A stretch of DNA of 64,000 nt from Plasmopara viticola. Taxonomy: Eukaryota > Oomycota > Peronosporomycetes > Peronosporales > Peronosporaceae. The stretch lies in NCBI GenBank assembly GCA_001695595.3, contig MBPM02000038.1, positions 186,001 to 250,000 of the forward strand. The letters are read 5' to 3'. Made by a program: the position numbers and the translations under genes. How positions within the stretch are numbered: the first letter of the stretch is position 1; each line of letters opens with the position of its first letter. Positions 29,333 to 38,881 of the stretch are shown piece by piece. The notes beneath the pieces are model-generated. The model saw only the letters and a list, made by a program, of their open reading frames with translations, had not been told where the DNA came from and ran no database searches.

Positions 29333-31838
29333 TGGCGGCCTTATTACAGAGGTAGAGATGACTGCAATGGCGTTCTTATTACAGATGTTCAGGTTAGTGT
29401 GGCGTTCACCTTACATGAGAGACATAGTATAGCAAATTGATGATGTCCGGTGAACATAAGATGATATCCTAAGGAAATCGTTTTCTCTGACAAGCTCTCA
29501 ACTCAACCAGCACTTACACCTTTTTTGCTGACAATCAAAATCTCTGAGGCGACACTCTCAGTGAAAGTCATGGTGACCGTGTTCATGAAGGACCAAGGAT
29601 TCGGCCGCTTCGCACTTGAACTCTTTAGAGAGCAGATAGCTACGGTGGAAGACAAAAGTGTAATTTCTCTTTAAGAGGAGCTCAGCCACCGGCATGGTTG
29701 CCCTCCCGGAGTGCATAGATGGGCAGATCCTCGTTCAACAGAATTCCGACCGTGGACGCGCTGTACCGGGTCCAGTCGAAAAGGGTTAAAATGCTACAGA
29801 TCAAGGCAACATATGCCGTTTAATCCACGCCATAAATACTTGACTTCTGAGATTTTAACAGCTATTGGGAAACGACCCGATGAGGTTTATTTTTTTGCAT
29901 TTTGGGAAGATATGAAAACTGGTTTCGACTCTTGGAAGACTCCGGTGTCTCAAACTTTCACTCGGCGGCAAACGATTGCGGTCAACCAAAATAGATTGAC
30001 TAATGCTTTAATAAACAGGAGCGCAAAAATCAATTAGCTCGACAGACGTATGGGACGGTCTATGATGCCCCTACGATCGGAATCGATATGGCTGGGAAGC
30101 TTGAGTAGTTTAATAGCATGGAGCTATTTCTTGTCTTTGATATTGAAAATATGAGTTGATATTAGTGATGCCGTGGATAGGGGCGCAAGAGCCCTAAATT
30201 GTTTAGCAAAGCATAGCCATAAATGTCAGCCGCACGAAAGCGCCCAAAAATATCAATTTCCTTCCCTTGTTGTACGCTCGGCTGACTTAAAAAGTCAAGA
30301 TAACGCTCGAAATAGTTATATGAGAAATTCAAAGATACTGATGTCTCCAGAAAGGTATACGTGAAGACGTCGCAAATTACGTTTTATAGCGGGCAGCTAG
30401 ATTCTTATTCCAGCACCGGCTGCAATAGCCACCAAAGATGGCGCTTTAAGCATGCATAGCGTAAATTTAAAGGTGTCATCAGCAGTGGGTAACAAATTTT
30501 TAAGAGTCGGTAGCAAAGTTTCGAAAGCAGGTAGCATGGGTCCGCAATTTTAGGTGGCGTAGTACCGCTATAACTGCTTCGGGAGAAGAGAATGAAGATG
30601 CGATGCATGATCAATTCTGGGGTGTCACGAACGACCCCGTGGCTGACGAACAAACCTTATCAATAGGGATAATTAACAGCTCAGCCGGTGGTCGTGTTAC
30701 AACATGTACACTCTAGCTGAAAGTACGGTCAGAGGCATCAGAATAATCGAGCTTTAAAAAGTCCGAAGCTCCTGAGCTTTTACTTACATTATAGGCCGGG
30801 ATTATTTGAGAGGCGGTAATTGAGTATATAACTTTTTGAAAACAAAAGACATATCACGGTACAGACGAAGACTACTCAGATCAGCATACAGGTAGCCTGC
30901 TTTATGTCGTGACTAAGAGATCCTCAAAGGTCCAACGATCTGGTATATTCTATCAACAAAATTTTCAAACCTCCTATCAGGTGAGAGAAAAAAAATGGCT
31001 GACCAGATCTTTTAAATGAAAGGGAGTTCGGATGCGAGGCAGACCTTGCGATGGGAGAGTCCCAAGGCAATGGCTACTATCACCAAAGCAACGTGAGCTC
31101 ATTGTTCCTTCTTTCCCTAAATATTACACTGAGGTGCAAAAGTCAAAATCTTCGCACTTGCTACCGACTTTCTTTGTTCAAAAGCACTCAGTAATTAATA
31201 ATTAATTTATGCTGAAGCTAAACCAAAACAACGGAGCCTGCACGAGTGGTGTGACGTGTTGCTACAAATTGAGTCCGGTTTTACGTTGTACAGTTCACTA
31301 TGTTTGGTAAATGATATACACCTTACGGCAGTTTATACGCTTAACGGCATATCGAAAAGCGTTATCACATAAGGCTTTCGGAACGCACCAGCGACGTCAC
31401 ATTGTCTGTTTACACAATTGTTTCAGCCATCACAGACTTTTGCCTGGCCAATTTTTTATAAGATTTCCGTCCATAGTCGTTTAAAGGTAGTGAATTTGTT
31501 CTGAAAGCACATTCTGAACACTTTCACGTGTTTTTAAGGCAATGCTCTTCTGCCAACACTGGCAAATATGTATTTTTGGCAGAGAGGATTTGAAAATTCG
31601 GCTGCTTTGTGGACAAAAGTGATGCTTTAAAATGACACCTACGCCGCGTACTCAAAAGTATACGAGAAAAAGTTTATTACTTTCACCGACCAGTGTTTGT
31701 TGTGCAGATTCCGTAAAGGCCAATAAAAATCTGCTGGGAAATATAGCTCCACGACGCTTTCGATAGCATCTTCGGATGCCTTGGGTTGACTCTAGCCCTG
31801 ACATTGCTGGATAAGACACATCTGCTTAGCGCTGTTCG
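29333..31838. other. Repeat-rich intergenic block, no intact gene
   Basis: About 2.5 kb of mixed composition. An ORF of 108 codons at 29711-30037 has protein-like stretches but no motif I can name. It is more likely part of a dead transposon than a gene. No RNA gene was recognised. Confidence 0.4.
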
Positions 31839-31897
31839 CGACGCATCCAAGTATACCGTCGGCTCCGCTGCAGCCGACGGTATACTTGGATGCGTCG
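31839..31897. repeat. Perfect 26-bp inverted repeat (hairpin)
   Basis: Arm 31839-31864 (CGACGCATCCAAGTATACCG...) is perfectly complementary to 31872-31897, with a 7-base loop CCGCTGC. The stem is GC-rich and has no mismatch, in a region where everything else is decayed. Confidence 0.95.
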
Positions 31898-32179
31898 ACG
31901 AGCAAGTCATGTGTTCTTAAAGTACGTAATGTTAAGTTCCGAATGCATTTTCTTGGCCGTATTTTATTTAAACGATAAGTGTAGTAAATTTGCTCCACTC
32001 GTCCCCAAAATGGCAAGATGGCTTTTACAATTGCAAAATTCAACTTCCGCGTTATACACAAGTCTGGTAGAATTGATTTGCTTGCCTACTCGCTTTCGCT
32101 CAGGCCAGATCCCGCATCGACAGGATTAAAAGACCAATGACCAATAATTTGTTAGGCATACAGATTGTGCGTAAATCTA

Positions 32180-33070
32180 GAACCTTCAATTTGATTCCTC
32201 ATCGCAGGCAAAGATCTAGTATCGAGTATCTATCCCCTCGACAGCGAGCGCAGCTGCATTGCTTTAAGTAAGCAGATGATCTTCTCCACTTTGGGGCAGA
32301 TCGACGAATCCAGCATAGGTTGTCGCTTTATTCGACAATGTTTTTATGCTCCTGATTTTACAATACGCGGTAATTGGACCATGCAAAACACATTTTTTCG
32401 GTCTTTACAACATATTGATGGCCACATGTACAAGCTGGTAGCAATGTATGTGAGGATCTATGAGACCTGCCAGACGGTCAAACCTACGGCTGACACGTCA
32501 GCAGCCTTACAAAGTATGCTGTTACCTGCGGGCTGGAAGCCCGTAAGCCTCAACTTGGACTTAACATTTCCGGAGACAACCAGCAACACGGGTATAGTGC
32601 TACCTAAAATTTATTTAGCAATTTGTTCAGCCAGAGTACTTGGGGAATAAATAGCAAGGCAGCTCGCAATCATAAGATATCACTTTCTGGATAAGACGCT
32701 GGAACTAATATATCTTCAGCGCGAGATGCTGGTAGCTATCCGACTCATTCCTGGGACCTTGTTCCGTCTCTTCATTACACTGTGGGGCCTCTACGGTTAG
32801 TGGGGCGTACAGATCATCCAACCATCACACACGCGTCTCGTGTATGCGTTGGCATGACAGTCACGCTACCTGGTCGTCCACTATCTTCGGTTGCCCCAAT
32901 TCAAATTCTATGGGGTGGGTATAAGGGCTAAATACTCGGGACACAAGATCGACGAGAGCGTGCTAAGATACCACACCTTTCTGTAGTTGAGCTCGCACTC
33001 ACCAATGCGATTTTCTCATCTTCGGACTTTACATCTATACAGATATTCTGCAAATTCTTATTGATTGACT
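32180..33070 (+). pseudogene. Ty3/gypsy pol remnant (integrase zinc finger and core)
   Basis: The frame at 32276-32650 reads YETCQTVKPTADTSAALQS followed by SLNLDLTFPETTSNTGIV. This corresponds to the C-terminal half of the integrase H2C2 zinc finger and the start of the integrase core (family pattern CETCQRVKP...SLDFVFGLP...NTGIVV). In other frames, GRTDHPTITHASRV (about 32800) fits the DHPQTDGQTERVN motif, and LSVVELALTNAIFSSSDFTS (about 32975-33035) fits the VEFALNNAVHASTGFTP motif. The order is correct for gypsy pol, but at least two frameshifts and several stops separate the pieces, so it is dead. Confidence 0.8.
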
Positions 33071-34650
33071 TACTTTTTGAAGCACGAATGTTCTAAGATA
33101 AGTGGAAGAAAGGCTCGAAAAATCAATTTCCATGAACACAGCATCTTTTGATTTTGCAAACGTTGGCTAGATAAAATCAGCACGGCAAGAATTGCAATTG
33201 CACCTAGCAAAAGAAATCATCAAAAAGCATGGAAGAAAAAAAAATCTTTGGAAGGGTGTTCTATGCTTGAAGCCTTACGCTAGAAACGGTAGATGTCGAC
33301 GTTCTTAATATTTAGTGTTTGGAGCCTCAAGAAGTAAGGTCTCCTTATCCGAATAAGTCCTGAGGTGCCAGCACCTCTTTAAAGCGCTCCGTGCTTGAAC
33401 TTATTAGTTTGGCAAAAACGGGTGGCTTTGCGGCGGCTGGTACTGCTCATAGCAGCCACCATATTGGCCATAAGGCTGAAAAACTCAACACCTATATCGA
33501 TGAGCGCTTTAAGAGGCCGGTAAATACTCTCCTACTTTAAAAATTCCTCACTGAGACGCATAGTAGTCGGCAAAAGTATAATGCGCATCGATCAAAAGGC
33601 TGGATCTTCATCCTCTCCTCAAGGTTCTGAGGAGGTCGAAGTTGCTAAGGCATTATTATAGTCTGGCCTCCAAGGCTGCACTCGAGTGCAATCATAAGCG
33701 TCTATAGTTAAATAGGACGAGCTGTTGTTCCTAGATGGAAGCGACATTCGTCGGTGCTTCTTAATCGCCAAGATCAGCGACAATTTTACAAGAAGTGAGT
33801 ACTCGCAAGGTCGCATGGGAGTCGTTAGAACGGCTCCAAAAACGATTGCTGAAAGGCCACTGCGATCTGGCATTCAAAGCAGCGGGTACTTTGCGGTCTT
33901 GAGGTTGGTCACCTCATTGGATATTTATAAGGGGTGGATCTATACCCACGCTCGAACTTATGTTACCTGCATGCGGATTGTCATTGTGCTGCAGCCGAGA
34001 CATCTCGAAGATATTATCCCCAAAATTGCAATCTAAGCTTACGGACAAAAAGTGCTTCGTCGAAGGTGACCATGTTTTGGATTTGAAATTCACTTGACTC
34101 CTACTGTTTGAGTAATGTCTTTCGCATGGCTGGTGAGTCGGACGCTAGGACTAATGCTTCAAGAGGCGTGATTTAAAAGCGATGAGATTGTTAGGTGAGT
34201 GTTAGCCAGGTTTGTCACCCTAAGATAGAGCTGTCGATGAGCCACCGGGCGAAGTAAAATGGTAGATACGCGCTCTTAACCACGATTTAGTGAGAGGCTC
34301 CTCCAGAGCCTTCTTGGTAGGCCCTCCTTGTGATTTTTTCAAAGGATGCCGTCTACGGCGCAGGTGCAGCTTCTGCAGACGCATTTTTGTTGCTGGCGTG
34401 GCTTTAGGCACATAAGCCATTTTTGATGCACTGGGACCGCGGACGACAAAATGACCGTCTTCGGCGTTGGCTTGGCCATCGTAGAATAGCCTAACCAGTT
34501 CACACTTCTCTTCGCTCTTTGTCTAGCCATTGTTATGACCAAACTGACTCTTCAAATGAAATTTTGAATGCGATGGAAACTACTCATTCCTCTAAGGGCT
34601 ATTTAGGTCAAAACCAACCTTTTGCTGTTAAATCTAGCTTTTCGTCTTTT
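33071..34650. other. Intergenic, decayed sequence
   Basis: No intact gene. ORFs at 33725-34036 (+) and 34220-34542 (-) are short. The minus-strand pair has Lys/Arg-rich protein-like text (MARQRAKRSVNWLGY and LQKLHLRRRRHPLKK in different frames) and may be a broken basic protein, possibly from a transposon. I cannot name it. Confidence 0.4.
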
Positions 34651-35745
34651 GTCAATATTGGATGGGTATTCAGAATTTTCTTCAACTGAAAAGGTAAATC
34701 CTTCCTTTTGTCAGACATCCATATCTTAACCTCTGTCTAGAAAGCACTATTGCGCTAGCAGACCTTCCGCAAATGACTCGAGCCATTTATTGATTGATCA
34801 TTTTGCGCAGGAGAACGTAAAAATCCGAGGAATGCAGTAAGTTTTGTAAATTAGGACAATAATTGTTGCTAAATTTCATTTGAGCTGAAGATTAAATGCT
34901 TTAATTTAGTTTTACTCATCTTTTATGCTGGTAGGCCGCCATATTAGGCTGATAATACCATACCATCTTTCAATTTGCATTTAAACAATATGGTGTCACA
35001 TGGCGTGCTAAGTCAACGATGTCAATCGTGAGGTTGTCCGGCCACCCTGCTGGCAGCGGCGCGTGCGCAGGCAGTCCTAGTACGCGCCTCGAAACAAAAA
35101 CTACTCTATGATCTTGTGCACCCACGGTCCCAAGTCGGAATGCATGGTGATCGGCCATATGCGGGAAAGGAGGTGTGGGAGCGTCTCCAACATCGTAGAA
35201 TTCGTAGGACCAGCTCTTTAGCTGTTCTGCCATCTTGACGCACAATATGTACTGCACACCAATGCGCTGACGGTACGCATGAACTTTTCTGCGAACCGAT
35301 GGCCACGTTCGAGTGTTCAGGACTTCGACAATCACCGTCCTCCAGTCATCGAAGTCGATACCTTGCGGTGCTTGAATGCTGGGCGCATTGCGTCATGGGC
35401 TACACGACATGTCAGGTTGACAAGTCATGAGTTGACCGTCGGGACCAGGTCCAGTAATGTCTGCTGCTCCCGTGATGCAGACCTCTCTAGGAAAGCACCG
35501 GCAAATATACCCGACGGCGATTTCGTGAGTACGGCTCAGTGGATGCTCCACGAACCAAACCTTGTCATCCCATACAAGCTGCAGAGCCGGAGACCACGAG
35601 GAAGTTTTCCCAGCTGTGCGAATTTGTTTCACGTAACTAAGGGGATACGCTCTGCGATAAGTATCTCAGCTTTGTCGTCATTGTCTTGTTTGGAGTTTCG
35701 ACTAGTGTCAAGGTCAGCGTGCTCGCGAGGCAGCCTTCTCATGGT
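34651..35745. repeat. Left arm of a ~1-kb inverted repeat
   Basis: Reverse-complement reading matches 35902-36908 over its length by eye, nearly identical in the centre (35300-35640 versus 35980-36320) and weaker at the outer end. The left arm carries a roughly 45-bp segment near 34925-34970 that the right arm lacks. The outermost match is the GAATACCCATCC region. Confidence 0.9.
34970..35742 (-). pseudogene. Uma2-like (PD-(D/E)XK) nuclease-family gene, broken, left-arm copy
   Basis: Minus-strand twin of the right-arm copy. It starts MRRLPREHADL and ends VTPYCLNAN. Compared with the right arm it has small codon deletions, a one-base deletion that shifts the frame early, and the same in-frame TGA after MSCSP. 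The downstream part keeps VIVEVLNT...KVHAYRQRIGVQYIL, the Glu/Lys-bearing core that resembles Uma2 / putative restriction endonuclease domains. The shared lesion suggests duplication of an already broken (or unusually spliced) gene. Function, if any, is unknown. Confidence 0.6.
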
Positions 35746-35901
35746 GCTGTAGTGCCTTTTCGTCTAGTTAAGACGATTGTTGAAGTCGTCGTCGTGGCCC
35801 AGTTTGGGATAAACCAATCACAATCTACAATTTCTCCGCTCGCGTCCCATAAAGCCCAGTGACAACTTATCATCAGACTGAAACACAACGACGACTTCTG
35901 A

Positions 35902-36908
35902 GAGACGCCATGAACAGGCTGCTTCGTGCGCTCGAGCACGCTGACCTTGACACTAGTCGAAACTCCAAACAAGACAATGACGACAAAGCTGAGATACTTA
36001 TCGCAGAGCGTATCCCCTTAGTTACGTGAAACAAATTCGCACAGCTGGGAAAACTTCCTCGTGGTCTTCGGCTCCGGCAGCTTGTATGGGATGACGACAA
36101 GGTTTGGGTCGTGGAGCATCCACTGAGCCGTACTCACGAAATCGCCGTCGGGTATATTTGCCGGTGCTTTCCTAGAGAGGTCTGCATCACGGGAGCAGCA
36201 GACATTACTGGACCTGGTCCCGACGGTCAACTCATGACTTGTCAACCTGACATGTCGTGTAGCCCATGACGCAATGCGCCCAGCATTCAAGCACTGCAAG
36301 GTATCGACTTTGATGACTGGAGGACGGTGATTGTCGAAGTCCTGAATACTCAAACGTGGCCACCGGTTCGCAGAAAAGTTCATGCGTACCGTCAGCGCAT
36401 TGGTGTGCAGTACATATTGTGCGTCAAGATGGCAGAACAGCTAAAGAGCTGGTCCTACGAATTCTACGATGTTGAAGACGCTCCCACACCTCCTTTCCCG
36501 CATATGGCCGATCACCATGCATGCCGACTTGGGACCGTGGGTGCACAAGAATACGAAGTAGACCTTGTGTCAAGGCGTGTGCTAGGACTGCCTGCGCACG
36601 CGCCGCTGCCAGTGGGGTGGCCGCACAACCTCACGATTGACATCGTTGACTTAGCACGCCATGTGACCATATTGTTTAAAGGCAAATTGAAAGATGAGTA
36701 AAACTAAATGTAAGCATTTAATCTTCAGCTTAAATGTAAATTGGCAAAGATTATTGTCCTGATTTACAGGACTTACTCGAGTTGTTTGTGGAAGGTCTGC
36801 TAGCCCAGTAGTGCATTCTTGACAGAGGTTGAGATATAGATGTCTGGAAAAAGCAAAGCTTCTCCTTTTCAGTTTAAGAAAAAACTGAATACCCATCCCA
36901 TACTGACA
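35902..36908. repeat. Right arm of the ~1-kb inverted repeat
   Basis: Reverse complement of 34651-35745, separated from it by a unique spacer of about 155 bp (35746-35901). The palindrome spans about 2.25 kb in total. Confidence 0.9.
35910..36701 (+). pseudogene. Uma2-like (PD-(D/E)XK) nuclease-family gene with two in-frame TGAs, right-arm copy
   Basis: From ATG 35910 one frame runs to 36701, broken only by TGA at 36027-36029 and TGA at 36267-36269. Protein text between them is sound: QLVWDDDKVWVVEHPLSRTH, then CFPREVCITGAADITGPGPD, then after the second stop DFDDWRTVIVEVLNTQTWP and KVHAYRQRIGVQYILCVK. The VIVEV...K...Y...GVQYIL arrangement is that of Uma2 domains (PD-(D/E)XK nuclease fold), which occur in multigene families in oomycetes. 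Short introns could in principle remove the stops (GTTACG...CACAG at the first; GTCAAC... at the second), but the first would be only 24 nt, so a pseudogene is more likely. Confidence 0.62.
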
Positions 36909-37086
36909 ATACCCATCGTCCAAAATGAAAAAATGTACTTTATATTTATTTATTAGGCTATCTTACTTGTCTGAAGCACTGCGTAGGTGTAAGAGCACAT
37001 ACCTGGACGATATATAATGTATCAAATCGCAGATATGTTCTTTAAAGCATGACGCCAAAGGCTCTCCTGCTCTTATTGGTGCACAC
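36909..37086 (+). promoter_or_regulatory. Upstream region of glutathione reductase
   Basis: 178 bp between the inverted repeat and the reductase ATG. It has to contain the core promoter unless transcription starts inside the repeat. I see no clear initiator. TATATAATG near 37011 is AT-rich but of unproven meaning. Confidence 0.35.
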
Positions 37087-38673
37087 ATGACAATGTATCT
37101 GCTCAAGCATTGTCCAACCCTCTTTCAAAAGTCGAAGCCGCGATCCTTTGGCCAAATCACCCTCTCTCCCTCCCCTCCCTTCTTTCGAACCATGAGCACT
37201 GACGTCCTGTACGACTACATGGTCATCGGTGGCGGTAGTGGCGGCATGGCCTCAGCTCGTCGTGCCGCCACATACGGCGCCAAAGTTCTCGTCGTCGAGC
37301 GTGGCCGTGAATACGATGGCATGGGGCTCGGTGGCACTTGTGTCAATTTTGGCTGCGTCCCAAAAAAAGTCATGTTCAACGCCGCAGTGCACGTGGAACA
37401 TTTAAACCGAAACAAAGATTACAGCATCAACACGTGCCTTAACGACTTTGCGTTCGGAGACTTTGACTGGGCAAGGATGAAAACCAAGCGGGACGCGTAT
37501 ATCCAGCGATTGAATGGCATCTACGAGCGCAATCTCAGCAATGCCAAGGTCGATCACGTCCAAGGCATTGCAAAGTTTGTGGCCAAAGACAAGATTGCAG
37601 TGAATGGGCACGTGTACACGGGCAAGCACGTGCTGGTGGCTCCAGGTGGCGTCCCCTTTATCCCCGACATGCCTGGTCACGAGCATGTCATTGATAGTGA
37701 TGGTTTCTTCAGACTCGAGCACCAGCCTCAGAAAGTCGCAGTGGTGGGCGCGGGGTACATTGCCGTCGAGTTGGCCGGGATCTTTAACATGCTCAAGAGT
37801 GACACGTCGCTCTTTTGTCGACACGGTCAAGTCTTGCGCAAGTTTGATCCCATCGTACGCGACTTGGTGAACGAAGAGATGGAAAAAGCAGGCGTGACCT
37901 TTGTGCGCCACATGCAATCCACGCGGGTCGAGAAACAGCACAATGGCAAATTGACGTTAGTCGTGACAATTGACGGAAAGGAGCAGCCATTTACTGATTT
38001 TGACACGATTTTATTTGCGGTTGGGAGAGTCCCCCGTACCAAAGATCTCGGGCTCGAAGACATTGGTGTCAAACTCGCGGCAGGTGGCTTCATTGACGTG
38101 GATGCCCAGGAGAATACGTCGGTGCCTGGAGTGTACGCTATTGGTGACGTCACAGTCACTGGCTGGGAGCTCACGCCCGTGGCCATTGCTGCAGGTCGTC
38201 GTTTGGCAGACCGTCTCTTTGGTGGGGAAAAAGACGCGTGTTTGAATTACCATCAGATTCCGACGGTGATTTTTAGCCATCCGCCGATCGGGACCATTGG
38301 GTACACGGAACCCGAAGCTATTGCAAAGTATGGCGAAGAACAGGTCAAAGTCTACACTAGTACATTTGTCAACTTGATCCACGCGATGGCCGATCCAGAA
38401 CGGAAGGGCAAGACAGCGATGAAACTCGTGACTGTGGGCGAGCAAGAAACGGTTGTGGGCGTGCACGTGGCCGGCGAGGGTGCTGACGAGATGATCCAGG
38501 GCTTTGGGGTTGCGGTCAAGATGAACGCGACGAAGGCCGACTTTGACAACATTGTAGCCATCCACCCCACGGCTTCGGAGGAACTTGTGACCATGGCACC
38601 GTGGGGCACGATCAAGGACAAGATTGTAGTGGCTCCGGAACCACCTCGCCCCGCGCCGACGCCTAAAAAGTAA
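37087..38673 (+). CDS. GSR: Glutathione reductase, with possible mitochondrial and cytosolic starts
   Basis: NADPH-dependent flavoenzyme that reduces glutathione disulfide (GSSG + NADPH to 2 GSH), central to redox balance. The FAD-binding GGGSGG motif is followed by the redox-active disulfide C85-x4-C90 in [13 protein letters not shown]. The NADPH-site [11 protein letters not shown] is in the middle, the second FAD motif VYAIGDV follows, and the catalytic His-Glu pair H493/E498 lies in [15 protein letters not shown] after the first FAD motif matches glutathione reductase rather than trypanothione reductase. There is no C-terminal Cys/Sec extension, which argues against thioredoxin reductase. 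The long form is 528 residues. Its first 35 residues (Lys/Arg/Ser-rich, almost no acidic residues) look like a mitochondrial presequence, and a second ATG at 37192 would give a 493-residue cytosolic form. Confidence 0.95.
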   Translation: MTMYLLKHCPTLFQKSKPRSFGQITLSPSPPFFRTMSTDVLYDYMVIGGGSGGMASARRAATYGAKVLVVERGREYDGMGLGGTCVNFGCVPKKVMFNAAVHVEHLNRNKDYSINTCLNDFAFGDFDWARMKTKRDAYIQRLNGIYERNLSNAKVDHVQGIAKFVAKDKIAVNGHVYTGKHVLVAPGGVPFIPDMPGHEHVIDSDGFFRLEHQPQKVAVVGAGYIAVELAGIFNMLKSDTSLFCRHGQVLRKFDPIVRDLVNEEMEKAGVTFVRHMQSTRVEKQHNGKLTLVVTIDGKEQPFTDFDTILFAVGRVPRTKDLGLEDIGVKLAAGGFIDVDAQENTSVPGVYAIGDVTVTGWELTPVAIAAGRRLADRLFGGEKDACLNYHQIPTVIFSHPPIGTIGYTEPEAIAKYGEEQVKVYTSTFVNLIHAMADPERKGKTAMKLVTVGEQETVVGVHVAGEGADEMIQGFGVAVKMNATKADFDNIVAIHPTASEELVTMAPWGTIKDKIVVAPEPPRPAPTPKK

Positions 38674-38881
38674 TCGGCCGGTAGCGAAACAGCGTGGCAG
38701 TTTTCAAGCCTTTTGCTTTCAAATCTCAAGCCGAATAGGATGAATCTTTGTGACGTGGCACCTCTTGTTACTTCCTCTCTTTTCTCGTTTTTGTTCGACT
38801 GCTCTTTGATTTTGAAATAGCTTGAGTAGCCGCCACAGATCGTAACGGACATGTCCGACTTCTCGTGAGCATTTCGCTAGC

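Noticed and set aside
34970..36701. Palindrome as a cruciform replication origin or telomeric structure
   Set aside because: Internal position, broken gene copies in each arm and no telomere-type repeats. An inverted duplication explains it better.
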